DNA from: an uncultured Alcaligenaceae bacterium
GTDB taxonomy: Bacteria > Pseudomonadota > Gammaproteobacteria > Burkholderiales > Burkholderiaceae_B
NCBI GenBank assembly: GCA_937897265.1
Contig: CALCPT010000261.1
Coordinates: forward strand, 1 to 5,019
Length of the DNA stretch: 5,019 bases
Reading direction: 5' to 3'
This document shows positions 1-5,019 of this stretch, in pieces (the first letter of the stretch is position 1; every line of letters starts with the position of its first letter). The notes under the pieces are model-generated. The model had not been told where the DNA came from, did not search any database, and was given only the letters and a program-made list of their open reading frames with translations. The position numbers were made by a program, and so were the translations under genes.

Positions 1-117
1 GATGCCAGCCCGGCTGCCGTGGCCTGAACCCACCGATGTGGCCGCGGAAGACCCACCCTCCAGCCGGATGGTGCCCCCACCGTTCACCGTGATGGACTGC
101 GTGCCGGTGGCGCCCAG
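1..117 (-). other. Fragment of a repetitive haemagglutinin/adhesin-like coding sequence, antisense
   Basis: Read on the minus strand from about 117 down to 1, the frame is open for 39 codons. It gives a Gly/Ser/Thr-rich peptide with a beta-strand pattern: [20 protein letters not shown], then further Gly/Ser-rich residues ending in AGI. Alternating hydrophobic residues with Gly-rich turns are typical of beta-helix repeats in filamentous haemagglutinin-like secreted adhesins, and the family name is inferred from this pattern alone. Plus-strand reading in the frame of the following HisD piece hits a stop at 25-27, so this stretch is not part of HisD. It looks more GC-rich than what follows. No start, stop or ribosome site is visible, so it is only a piece of a gene, probably joined here by assembly error or recombination. 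Confidence 0.35.
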
Positions 118-246
118 GCCGTCGCTGCTTTGGCTTACGGTACCGAATCCACGCCCAAAGTCGACAAGATTTTAGGGCCCGGAAACCAATACGTGACCGC
201 GGCCAAGATGGCCCTGCAGAACTCCGAGGCGATGGTCTCGATCGAC
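106..246 (+). pseudogene. hisD: Internal fragment of histidinol dehydrogenase (HisD), fused in frame to RNase E
   Basis: The plus frame from 106 encodes [15 protein letters not shown] and then [19 protein letters not shown], followed by [12 protein letters not shown]. These are hallmark segments of histidinol dehydrogenase, the NAD-dependent enzyme of the last two steps of histidine synthesis: the GGAQA(I/V)AA(L/M)A(Y/W)GT block and the (V/I)DKI.GPGN.YV.AAK block. In a real HisD the next residues would be MPAGPSEVLV; here they are VNSAR of RNase E. Only about 47 of some 430 residues are present, with no start and no catalytic Glu/His region, so it cannot be active. The [11 protein letters not shown] wording matches the plant-type HisD also found in some bacteria and differs from the usual proteobacterial form, which suggests a different source from the rest of the window. 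The TTG at 130 is not a credible start. Confidence 0.8.
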
Positions 247-2307
247 GTCAACTCGGCGCGCTCAACACGCGGCGCTGATATTGAAGAAACAGCCACTCGC
301 ACCAACCAAGAAGCCGCCGACGAAGTGGCGCGCCAATTGCGCCTGCGAGATCTGGGTGGTCTGATCGTGATCGATTTTATCGACATGGAAGACACCAAAA
401 ATCAACGCTCGGTTGAAAACCGTCTGCGCGACGCACTGCACTTTGATCGTGCCCGCGTCCAAATGGGCAAAATCTCACGTTTTGGTTTGATGGAGCTTTC
501 GCGTCAGCGTTTGCGCCCCGCCCTCAATGAAGGCTCGCACATCACTTGCCCGCGCTGTAACGGCACTGGTGTGATCCGCGACGCCGAGTCAAGCGCCTTG
601 CAAGTCTTGCGTCTGTTGCAAGAAGAGGCTATGAAAGAAAACACGGCCGCCGTACATGCTCAAGTGCCGGTTGATGTTGCTACCTTCTTGTTGAACGAAA
701 AGCGTTCAGATATCACCAAGATCGAAGCGCGCCTGAAAGTTAACTTGATTCTGATCCCGAATCGTCACCTCGAAACGCCGCATCATCATATTGAGCGTTT
801 GCGTCACGACGACCCGCGCCTTGAAGACATCAAGACTAGTTTTGATATGGTCGATGCTCCTTCTACGGATATGAGTTGGGCCCCTAAAGAGCAAGAAGTC
901 AAAGCAAAACCAGAGGCTTTGGTGAAAGGCATTACGCCTTCGCAACCAGCTCCTGTGTCTTCAGCCTCAGCCAAAAAACCGGTCGCCGCAGAAACTGAAG
1001 CATCGCCCGGCTTCTTCAAGCGTTTGATGGGTTGGCTCTCGGGCGGCTCGAAAGAAGAGAAAAAAGTCGAAGAGACACCCAAACCGACCGAGGCACGTGG
1101 CGAACGTGGTCGCAATGGTCAGGGCAATCGCGGCAATGGTAATCGTGGCGGTCAGCATCGCGGTCGTCGCCCCGAGCATCGCAACGACGCACGCCCAGGC
1201 GCCGAGGCATCAACCGATACCGACAATCGCCGCCCACCGCGCGATGAGGGTGCTGGTCGCACCGCTGGCGCTGAGCAGAGTGATGACGCCGCGCGTCAAG
1301 GCGGTCGCAATCCACGCGGCCGTGGTCGCCATCGTCGTGACGAAGGTGACAGCCGACAAGACGGCACTGACGGCGCGCAAGCAGTTAACACTGCAGCAGG
1401 TGTTCAAGCAAGCGGCACGACGCAGGCACCACGTCAGCCGCATGGCCCACGCACCGAAGCGACTAACCCTGCACAGGCCGATGATCAACGTCACTTGCAA
1501 AACGGCCCAGAAGGTCAACCGGGCTCTGACGACGACAACAGCGGTGATCCAGAGCGCAAACGCCGCCGTCGTCGTAGCCGTCGTGGCAAACGTGGTCAAG
1601 ACGAAGGTTCAGGCTTTGAGAACGAAGATGGTTCATCAAGCGGTCAACAGGCTGAGACTCAGGCCCAGCCAAATAGTGGTGTAACGACTCAAGCCGCACC
1701 CTTGGCAGCCCCAGCGCCGTTACAAACGCACGTCGCGCCAACCTATCAGGCTCCGGCTTCGCAGGCGTACGTTGCTCCGGTTCATACTGCAGCGGCTGTT
1801 CAGCCAGCAGCGGCACCCGCTGCAACGCCAGTAGCGCAAGCCCCAGCGGCACCTGCCGCTTACGTCGCACCTGCAGCACCTGCTGCTTATGTGAACGTGG
1901 GCTCTGCAACAGAGCCTGTCGCAAGTGCTGCTGCTGCTGCTCCTGCTCCTGCTCCCGCTGCTGTTGCTGCTTCGGTTGCATCTGCTGCCGTTGCTGCTCC
2001 TGCACCGATGGCTGCTCCTGCTGCTCCAGTCGCGCCGGCACCTGTCGCTGTCGCCGCACCTGCATCGGTTGCGATCGAAGCGCCGGCTCCTGCCATCACA
2101 GCGCCCGCCCCAGCACCTGTCGCAGATCTGGCAACGCTGCACGCCATCGTGCGTTCGGCTGGGCTGCAGTGGATTGAAAGCGATCCGATTCGTGTCGCAC
2201 AAACCTTGGCTGAGCAGCCTACAGTCAGCGTCAAACTCGGTCGCGAGCGCAAGCCCGCAGTCGTGATTTCGAGCGAACCTTTGGTACAGGTCGAAACACG
2301 CGTTTGA
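232..2307 (+). CDS. rne: Ribonuclease E, 5'-truncated (second half of catalytic domain plus C-terminal scaffold)
   Basis: Endoribonuclease that starts mRNA decay, processes rRNA and tRNA, and scaffolds the degradosome at the inner membrane. Numbering here counts from the TTG at 130. [13 protein letters not shown] (36-48) carries the metal-binding Asp39 and Asn41 (E. coli D303, N305). IVIDFIDM holds Asp82 (D346), and CPRCNGTG holds the zinc-link Cys140 and Cys143 (C404, C407). Spacing to E. coli is identical, so this part is intact. [14 protein letters not shown] (293-306) resembles the amphipathic membrane-targeting helix. Arg/Gly-rich segments follow (about 322-410, and 476-488 with [13 protein letters not shown]), then an Ala/Pro linker (about 520-664) and a conserved tail (665-725) ending VETRV. 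The S1, RNase H-like and 5'-sensor domains, about 300 residues, are missing. HisD sequence replaces them in the same open frame, so the fragment as written would not be a working nuclease. The intact chromosome probably has a full rne. Family identity is very secure; the exact left border is not. Confidence 0.93.
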   Translation: MVSIDVNSARSTRGADIEETATRTNQEAADEVARQLRLRDLGGLIVIDFIDMEDTKNQRSVENRLRDALHFDRARVQMGKISRFGLMELSRQRLRPALNEGSHITCPRCNGTGVIRDAESSALQVLRLLQEEAMKENTAAVHAQVPVDVATFLLNEKRSDITKIEARLKVNLILIPNRHLETPHHHIERLRHDDPRLEDIKTSFDMVDAPSTDMSWAPKEQEVKAKPEALVKGITPSQPAPVSSASAKKPVAAETEASPGFFKRLMGWLSGGSKEEKKVEETPKPTEARGERGRNGQGNRGNGNRGGQHRGRRPEHRNDARPGAEASTDTDNRRPPRDEGAGRTAGAEQSDDAARQGGRNPRGRGRHRRDEGDSRQDGTDGAQAVNTAAGVQASGTTQAPRQPHGPRTEATNPAQADDQRHLQNGPEGQPGSDDDNSGDPERKRRRRRSRRGKRGQDEGSGFENEDGSSSGQQAETQAQPNSGVTTQAAPLAAPAPLQTHVAPTYQAPASQAYVAPVHTAAAVQPAAAPAATPVAQAPAAPAAYVAPAAPAAYVNVGSATEPVASAAAAAPAPAPAAVAASVASAAVAAPAPMAAPAAPVAPAPVAVAAPASVAIEAPAPAITAPAPAPVADLATLHAIVRSAGLQWIESDPIRVAQTLAEQPTVSVKLGRERKPAVVISSEPLVQVETRV
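1006..1050 (+). other. Membrane-targeting amphipathic helix segment of RNase E
   Basis: Codons 293-307 of the fused frame encode [15 protein letters not shown]. This is a short amphipathic helix with bulky hydrophobics on one face and Lys/Arg on the other, directly after the catalytic region and before the Arg-rich tail. E. coli RNase E has its membrane anchor at the same place, with a similar PGLLSRFFGALKALFSGG pattern. Position and pattern both support the call; membrane binding itself is inferred. Confidence 0.65.
1840..1893 (+). repeat. Tandem 27-bp repeat encoding APAAPAAYV twice, in the RNase E linker
   Basis: Two adjacent 27-bp units (1840-1866 and 1867-1893) both encode APAAPAAYV, with several synonymous differences between copies. 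The identical peptide with drifted codons points to an old duplication kept at protein level, inside the disordered Ala/Pro linker of RNase E. A run of five GCT codons and related GCT/CCT codons follows at 1927-1971. Such low-complexity DNA can expand or shrink, so linker length may vary between relatives. Confidence 0.6.
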
Positions 2308-2323
2308 TGTGAGCTAGACCCTG

Positions 2324-2344
2324 CCCCGCTGCACTGCAGTGGGG
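2324..2344 (+). other. Small GC-rich hairpin just after rne
   Basis: CCCCGCTG (2324-2331) can pair with CAGTGGGG (2337-2344) around a 5-base loop, giving an 8-bp stem with one G-U pair. It lies 16 bases after the rne stop codon and one base before the larger terminator stem. It has no T-tract of its own, so it probably helps protect the 3' end or assists termination rather than terminating alone. Confidence 0.5.
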
Positions 2345-2345
2345 G

Positions 2346-2381
2346 AAATACAAACGGCGACCTCGGTCGCCGTTTGTATTT
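2346..2381 (+). terminator. Rho-independent terminator of rne, possibly bidirectional
   Basis: A perfect 17-bp inverted repeat, AAATACAAACGGCGACC (2346-2362) and its exact complement (2365-2381), is separated by only two bases. Folded, this gives a stem of about 16 bp closed by a CTCG tetraloop. The core is GC-rich (CGGCGACC), and the outer stem is A-rich on the left and T-rich on the right, so each strand offers a T-rich 3' arm. It sits 38 bp after the rne stop and about 235 bp before the next start, which is right for ending the rne transcript and insulating the following operon. There is no pure T-run after the stem; the T-rich segment lies within the right arm. Confidence 0.85.
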
Positions 2382-2579
2382 GGGCAACGCACTCTGTGCC
2401 AAGGTCAACCTAACTCTGGCATCAAAAACGCCAAAGAACTAATTCACTAGCTGAATACTAAGATTAATTGTGGTTGCTCACGCTGAAATTGATGCTTGGC
2501 TTAATTTAGTATCAAGTCATCAATGCGCCACAGCAGGGTTCACCCTAATATCACGAGCAAGCAAACCACGACTAGACTC
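2382..2579. other. Intergenic region upstream of the idonate dehydrogenase operon
   Basis: This is the rest of the 310-bp gene-free gap between rne and the next gene. It is fairly AT-rich and must hold the promoter of the downstream operon. The best -10-like hexamer is TAATAT at 2546-2551, but no good -35 box lies 16-18 bp before it. TTGGCT at 2496-2501 is a possible -35 with only a weak partner at 2519-2524. No promoter can be named with confidence. I see no tRNA, small RNA or credible small ORF here. Confidence 0.5.
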
Positions 2580-2602
2580 TTAAATTGGTCAGACCAATTT
2601 AA
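2580..2602. promoter_or_regulatory. Perfect palindromic operator, GntR/FadR-type
   Basis: TTAAATTGGTC (2580-2590) and GACCAATTTAA (2592-2602) are exact reverse complements around a single central A. The core TTGGTCAGACCAA fits the TGGTnnnACCA pattern bound by FadR-subfamily GntR repressors such as PdhR, and is close to the ATTGGTATACCAAT-type sites of hexuronate regulators. It ends 15 bp before the ATG of the dehydrogenase gene, where a bound repressor would block RNA polymerase or early elongation. GntR regulators of this class often control sugar-acid catabolism and TRAP operons, which fits the genes downstream. The regulator gene is not in the window. Confidence 0.8.
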
Positions 2603-2617
2603 AAGATCTCAACTGTC

Positions 2618-3643
2618 ATGAGCCTAGCTTGTACCCTTTTTGCTCCGCTTGATCTCAGGGTCACCCAATACGATGCCGCTGAACCTGGCGACTACGAAGT
2701 GCGTGTGCGCTTAGGTGCTGGCGGCATTTGCGGCTCAGATTTGCATTACTACGAACATGGCCGCGCCGGGATCTTTGCGCTGCGTGCGCCGTTCATTCCT
2801 GGCCACGAGGCCTCGGGCGTTGTCGACGCGGTCGGTGCCGCGGTCACGCGCGTAAAAATCGGACAAAAAGTTGCGGTGAATCCTTCGCACCCTTGCGGCC
2901 ACTGCAACTACTGTCGCGAAGGCAGAGGCAACCTGTGCACGCAGATGGTTTTTATGGGCAGCGCCGCGATTTTTCCGCATCTGCCTGGCTTATTTCGTGA
3001 GCACTTTATCGTAGGCGAACAACAACTCACACCTATCGATGAGCCAGAAATCACGTTGGGCGAGATCGCCTGCGCCGAGCCGCTCTCTATTGGCATGCAT
3101 GCGATGTACCGCGCCGGCTCAGTTATGGGAAAGACAGTTTTGATTACCGGTGGTGGCACGATTGGTTGTATGGCTGTCATCGCCGCACGTATCGCAGGAG
3201 CTGCACAGATTATCGTATGCGATATCCACGACCGCGCTCTGAAATTGGCACGCCAAGTCGGTGCGAACCGCACCGTGCGTATCGATCAAACTTCGCCGGA
3301 ACAAATTGCTGACTGGGCCGATGTCAGTGTAGAAGCGGCGGGTAGTCCAGCAGCTGTCAACACTTGCCTCACCGCCACAAGGCGCGGCGGCACGATTGTA
3401 CAAGTTGGAACACTGGCAACAGACATGCTGTTTGCTGCGAATCAAGTCATGTCGCGTGAGTTGAATTATGTTGGCGCCTTTCGTGCACACGCAGCGTTTG
3501 ACTGGGCGGTGCAAGCCATCCGGACGCGCCGGGCGGATGTGCGTGCATTAATTAGCGCCCAATTGCCCTTAAGCCAGTCTAAAGACGCCTTTGAACTCGC
3601 GCGAGATCGCACCCAACACACCAAAGTTCAACTCATTATTTGA
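2618..3643 (+). CDS. idnD: L-idonate 5-dehydrogenase-like zinc-dependent alcohol dehydrogenase
   Basis: Cytoplasmic medium-chain dehydrogenase, predicted to oxidise L-idonate to 5-keto-D-gluconate with NAD(P)+. At 341 residues it is close to E. coli IdnD (343) and is co-linear with it. The GroES-like domain carries the catalytic zinc ligands Cys38 (GGICGSDLHYYEHG), His63-Glu64 (GHE) and Glu154 (CAEPLSIG). The structural zinc site is Cys93, Cys96, Cys99 and Cys107 (CGHCNYCREGRGNLC). The Rossmann domain starts at about 172 with GGGTIG (178-183), and Asp202 at the end of strand 2 favours NAD over NADP. Family-specific stretches include DLHYYEHG, VNPSHPCGHC and the ending TKVQLII. The ATG is the only likely start because an in-frame stop (2600-2602) lies just upstream, yet no clear Shine-Dalgarno precedes it. 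It is first in an operon with TRAP genes. A related sugar-acid or polyol substrate is possible. Confidence 0.88.
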   Translation: MSLACTLFAPLDLRVTQYDAAEPGDYEVRVRLGAGGICGSDLHYYEHGRAGIFALRAPFIPGHEASGVVDAVGAAVTRVKIGQKVAVNPSHPCGHCNYCREGRGNLCTQMVFMGSAAIFPHLPGLFREHFIVGEQQLTPIDEPEITLGEIACAEPLSIGMHAMYRAGSVMGKTVLITGGGTIGCMAVIAARIAGAAQIIVCDIHDRALKLARQVGANRTVRIDQTSPEQIADWADVSVEAAGSPAAVNTCLTATRRGGTIVQVGTLATDMLFAANQVMSRELNYVGAFRAHAAFDWAVQAIRTRRADVRALISAQLPLSQSKDAFELARDRTQHTKVQLII

Positions 3644-3692
3644 CAAAACATTTTCGCCAGCCCCACTCAAGACATTTTATTTAATATTTCAA

Positions 3693-3699
3693 AAGGGAG
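3693..3699 (+). promoter_or_regulatory. Strong ribosome binding site of the TRAP binding-protein gene
   Basis: AAGGGAG ends 7 bases before the ATG at 3707, in an AT-rich, probably unstructured stretch (TTTTATTTAATATTTC). This fixes the start at 3707 rather than the adjacent ATG at 3710. It contrasts with the poor ribosome sites of the genes on either side, as expected for a binding protein made in excess over its membrane partners. Confidence 0.75.
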
Positions 3700-3706
3700 A
3701 CCTACC

Positions 3707-4684
3707 ATGATGAAAAGCCTCACGATCAAAACCGCCTTCGCGCTTGTGCTATGCGCGGCCGCAGCCGCACCAACGCTGGCGCAAACCAAACTGAAATGGG
3801 CGCACGTGTACGAGACCTCTGAGCCTTATCACACAACCTCGGTGTGGGCTGCTGAAGAAATCAAAAAGCGCTCTAACGGTCGTTACCTGATCGACGTCTA
3901 TCCTGCCTCACAACTTGGTAAAGAAAACGACATCAATCAAGGTTTGGGCTTAGGCACTGTTGACATCATCATTTCGGGTTCTAGCTTCGCTGCGAAAAAC
4001 TTTTCACGCATTGGAGTCACCTATTATCCCTACACCTTCCGTGGTGTCGAGCACCTGCTAGCCTACACCAAGAGTGACATCTACAAAGAACTCAACGCAG
4101 GCTACGCCAAGAGCAGCGGCCACACCATCGTAGCGACTACGTACTACGGGGTGCGTCACACCACGACCAACCGCTTATTCAAAACCTGCGAAGAAATGAA
4201 AGGTCTGAAGATTCGCGTGCCTGACGTGCCAGCCTATTTGGCGATGCCTCGCGCTTGCGGCGCCAACACCTCACCCATCGCCTTCGCAGAGGTCTATCTT
4301 GCATTGCAAAATGGCACTGTTGAAGCACAAGAAAATCCATTACCCACTATCGAAGCTAAAAAATTCTATGAAGTTCAAAAGAATATTGTGCTGACGGGGC
4401 ATATTGTTGATCACTTGAATACGATTGTCGCAGGGGGTCTCTGGAAAAAACTCAGTGATGCTGACAAAGCGATGTTCAGTGAGGTCATGCAAGAAGCCGC
4501 AGCAAAATCTTCACTGCAAATCGCAGAACGTGAGAAAGAACTCGTCGGTATCTTTAAAGCCAAGGGTATTAACGTTGTAGAAGTTGACACCAAAGCGTTT
4601 CAAGCGACTGTGGTTCAAAAGGTACCTTTCGAGCAGTATGGCTATCAGAAAGCCGATTGGGACCGCATTCAGGCCATCAAATAA
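3707..4684 (+). CDS. dctP: TRAP transporter periplasmic solute-binding protein, DctP family (SiaP/YiaO-like)
   Basis: Periplasmic receptor that captures a carboxylate substrate and hands it to the DctQ-DctM membrane subunits. Residues 1-25 form a Sec signal peptide: Lys3 and Lys8, a hydrophobic core, and cleavage after TLA before Gln26. The 325-residue length is normal. The family ligand residues are visible: Arg150 (YGVRHTTTNR), Arg170 (GLKIRVPDVP, which clamps the substrate carboxylate) and Asn210 (EAQENPLPTI). Their 20- and 40-residue spacing equals Arg127/Arg147/Asn187 of Haemophilus SiaP. FAEVYLALQNG and EAKKFYEVQK also match the SiaP/YiaO branch, which takes up sialic acid, diketogulonate and other sugar acids. 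The mature protein has only two cysteines, Cys161 and Cys184, a possible disulfide pair. The gene starts 63 bp after the dehydrogenase gene, which suggests an aldonic or keto-aldonic acid substrate; this is inference. Confidence 0.93.
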   Translation: MMKSLTIKTAFALVLCAAAAAPTLAQTKLKWAHVYETSEPYHTTSVWAAEEIKKRSNGRYLIDVYPASQLGKENDINQGLGLGTVDIIISGSSFAAKNFSRIGVTYYPYTFRGVEHLLAYTKSDIYKELNAGYAKSSGHTIVATTYYGVRHTTTNRLFKTCEEMKGLKIRVPDVPAYLAMPRACGANTSPIAFAEVYLALQNGTVEAQENPLPTIEAKKFYEVQKNIVLTGHIVDHLNTIVAGGLWKKLSDADKAMFSEVMQEAAAKSSLQIAEREKELVGIFKAKGINVVEVDTKAFQATVVQKVPFEQYGYQKADWDRIQAIK

Positions 4685-4687
4685 ATC

Positions 4688-5019
4688 ATGACGGCTGCAA
4701 CCCCTTCGTCTCGCTCTGCACACAGATCAGGTGCCGACACCTCAGCAGCCAACACTCACATAATTTCGTCTGCCGACGAAATTGTGGCGAGTTTTGCCGA
4801 GGCCGATCATCAAACCGTGTCGCTTGAAAGCTACGCCTTTGAAGACTGGCTGAGTCTGATCTTTTTTTGGCTGATGACTGCTCTTGTCTGTCTGCAATTC
4901 ATCACCCGATACATCTTGAACGATTCGGTCTCATGGACCGAAGAGCTCGCAGTGTATTGCCTGATTGTCGTGGTCTTTGTGGGGTCTGCAGCCTGCGTGC
5001 GCCGCAGCCGTCACATTCA
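4688..5019 (+). CDS. dctQ: TRAP transporter small membrane subunit DctQ, 3'-truncated by the window end
   Basis: Small inner-membrane subunit that pairs with the large DctM channel subunit in sodium- or proton-driven import. The frame is open for 110 codons to the edge of the window. Residues about 54-77 form the first membrane helix and run into QFITRYILN. The signature SWTEELAVY follows (82-90), then a second helix (about 89-104) and VRRSRHI, matching the DctQ pattern of (F/I)xRY, (S/T)WTEE(L/V)A and (V)RR. The ATG at 4688 lies 3 bp after the binding-protein stop, which suggests translational coupling, but its Shine-Dalgarno is poor (AGG at 4671-4673). It gives a long polar N-terminus of about 53 residues that most DctQ proteins lack. 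GTG at 4817 would give the usual short N-terminus, leaving the hairpin at 4759-4786 between genes. The family is secure; the start is not. Confidence 0.85.
   Translation, partial: MTAATPSSRSAHRSGADTSAANTHIISSADEIVASFAEADHQTVSLESYAFEDWLSLIFFWLMTALVCLQFITRYILNDSVSWTEELAVYCLIVVVFVGSAACVRRSRHI
4759..4786 (+). promoter_or_regulatory. Hairpin between the binding-protein gene and the core of dctQ
   Basis: AATTTCGTC (4762-4770) and GACGAAATT (4775-4783) are perfect complements around a TGCC loop. Outer pairs (one G-U, one A-U, one C-G) extend this to a 12-bp stem at 4759-4786. It begins 75 bases after the binding-protein stop, and a TTTT follows at 4792-4795. In transporter operons, hairpins here can protect the upstream mRNA or partly stop transcription, giving more binding protein than membrane subunit. 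It overlaps the predicted dctQ N-terminus if the ATG at 4688 is used. Confidence 0.6.

Noticed and set aside
1097..1684. Open frame of 195 codons inside rne in another plus frame
   Set aside because: It is a shadow of the GC-rich, Arg/Gly-coding part of rne, with low-complexity Ala/Val peptide and no ribosome site; the rne frame is clearly the coding one.
1925..2266. Leucine-rich plus-strand frame that looks like a membrane protein
   Set aside because: The leucine run comes only from reading GCT/CCT repeats one base out of phase; it is not a membrane segment.
130..2307. A genuine new 725-residue HisD-RNase E fusion enzyme starting at TTG 130
   Set aside because: HisD coding continues upstream of 130 in the same frame, both protein parts are incomplete, neither would be active, and the joint falls at a motif shared by the two families. 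Chimera is the simpler explanation.
1887..2408. Minus-strand open frame of 173 codons over the rne tail and terminator
   Set aside because: The peptide is Ala/Gly/Thr repeats mirrored from the Ala/Pro codons of rne, it runs through the terminator hairpin, and it has no recognisable family feature.
2440..2456. Weak inverted repeat ATTCA-n5-TGAAT in the intergenic region
   Set aside because: Five-base arms around a 5-base gap are expected by chance in AT-rich DNA, and no family operator fits.
3119..3514. Minus-strand open frame of 131 codons opposite the dehydrogenase gene
   Set aside because: It is fully overlapped by a gene with intact zinc-binding and Rossmann motifs, and its own peptide shows no family feature.
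3644..3706. Separate promoter or terminator between the dehydrogenase and binding-protein genes
   Set aside because: TAATAT at 3682-3687 has no -35 partner at the right distance and no hairpin is present, so the two genes are best read as one transcript.

Overview
The window fits a betaproteobacterium, most likely of the order Burkholderiales, with moderate GC. The main evidence is the RNase E tail. It has the Arg-rich and Ala/Pro-rich scaffold and a C-terminal module ending in VETRV, a layout I know from Burkholderiales. Next to it are a sugar-acid dehydrogenase and a TRAP transporter, also common there. The genus cannot be read from the sequence.

Region 1 (about 1-246) is a patchwork. Positions 1 to about 117 read best on the minus strand as a piece of a repetitive haemagglutinin-like adhesin. 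Positions 106-246 encode a 47-residue internal piece of histidinol dehydrogenase (HisD) of the type found in plants and some bacteria. At about 232-246 this runs in frame, through the shared residues VSID, into the middle of RNase E. Both joints fall in short stretches that suit both partners. This looks like a chimeric contig end or a recombination scar rather than a working fusion.

Region 2 (about 235-2307) is the rest of rne: the second half of the catalytic domain, the zinc-link, a membrane-anchor helix, Arg-rich RNA-binding segments, a long Ala/Pro linker and a conserved tail. Two hairpins follow (2324-2344 and 2346-2381). The second is a strong terminator-like stem with a 17-bp perfect inverted repeat.

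Region 3 (2308-2617) is intergenic. It ends in a perfect 23-bp palindrome (2580-2602) of the kind bound by FadR-type GntR repressors, 15 bp before the next start codon.

Region 4 (2618-5019) is the start of a catabolic operon on the plus strand. It holds an L-idonate 5-dehydrogenase-like zinc enzyme, a SiaP/YiaO-like periplasmic TRAP binding protein, and the beginning of the small TRAP membrane subunit, which is cut by the window end. The binding protein would capture a sugar acid, the TRAP membrane subunits would import it with sodium or proton, and the dehydrogenase would oxidise it. A GntR repressor sensing the substrate or an intermediate probably controls the operon. A 12-bp hairpin (4759-4786) sits just after the binding-protein gene, inside the predicted N-terminus of the small subunit. 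It may set the ratio of binding protein to membrane subunits. I found no RNA gene, CRISPR array, insertion sequence or clearly new defence or mobile system.
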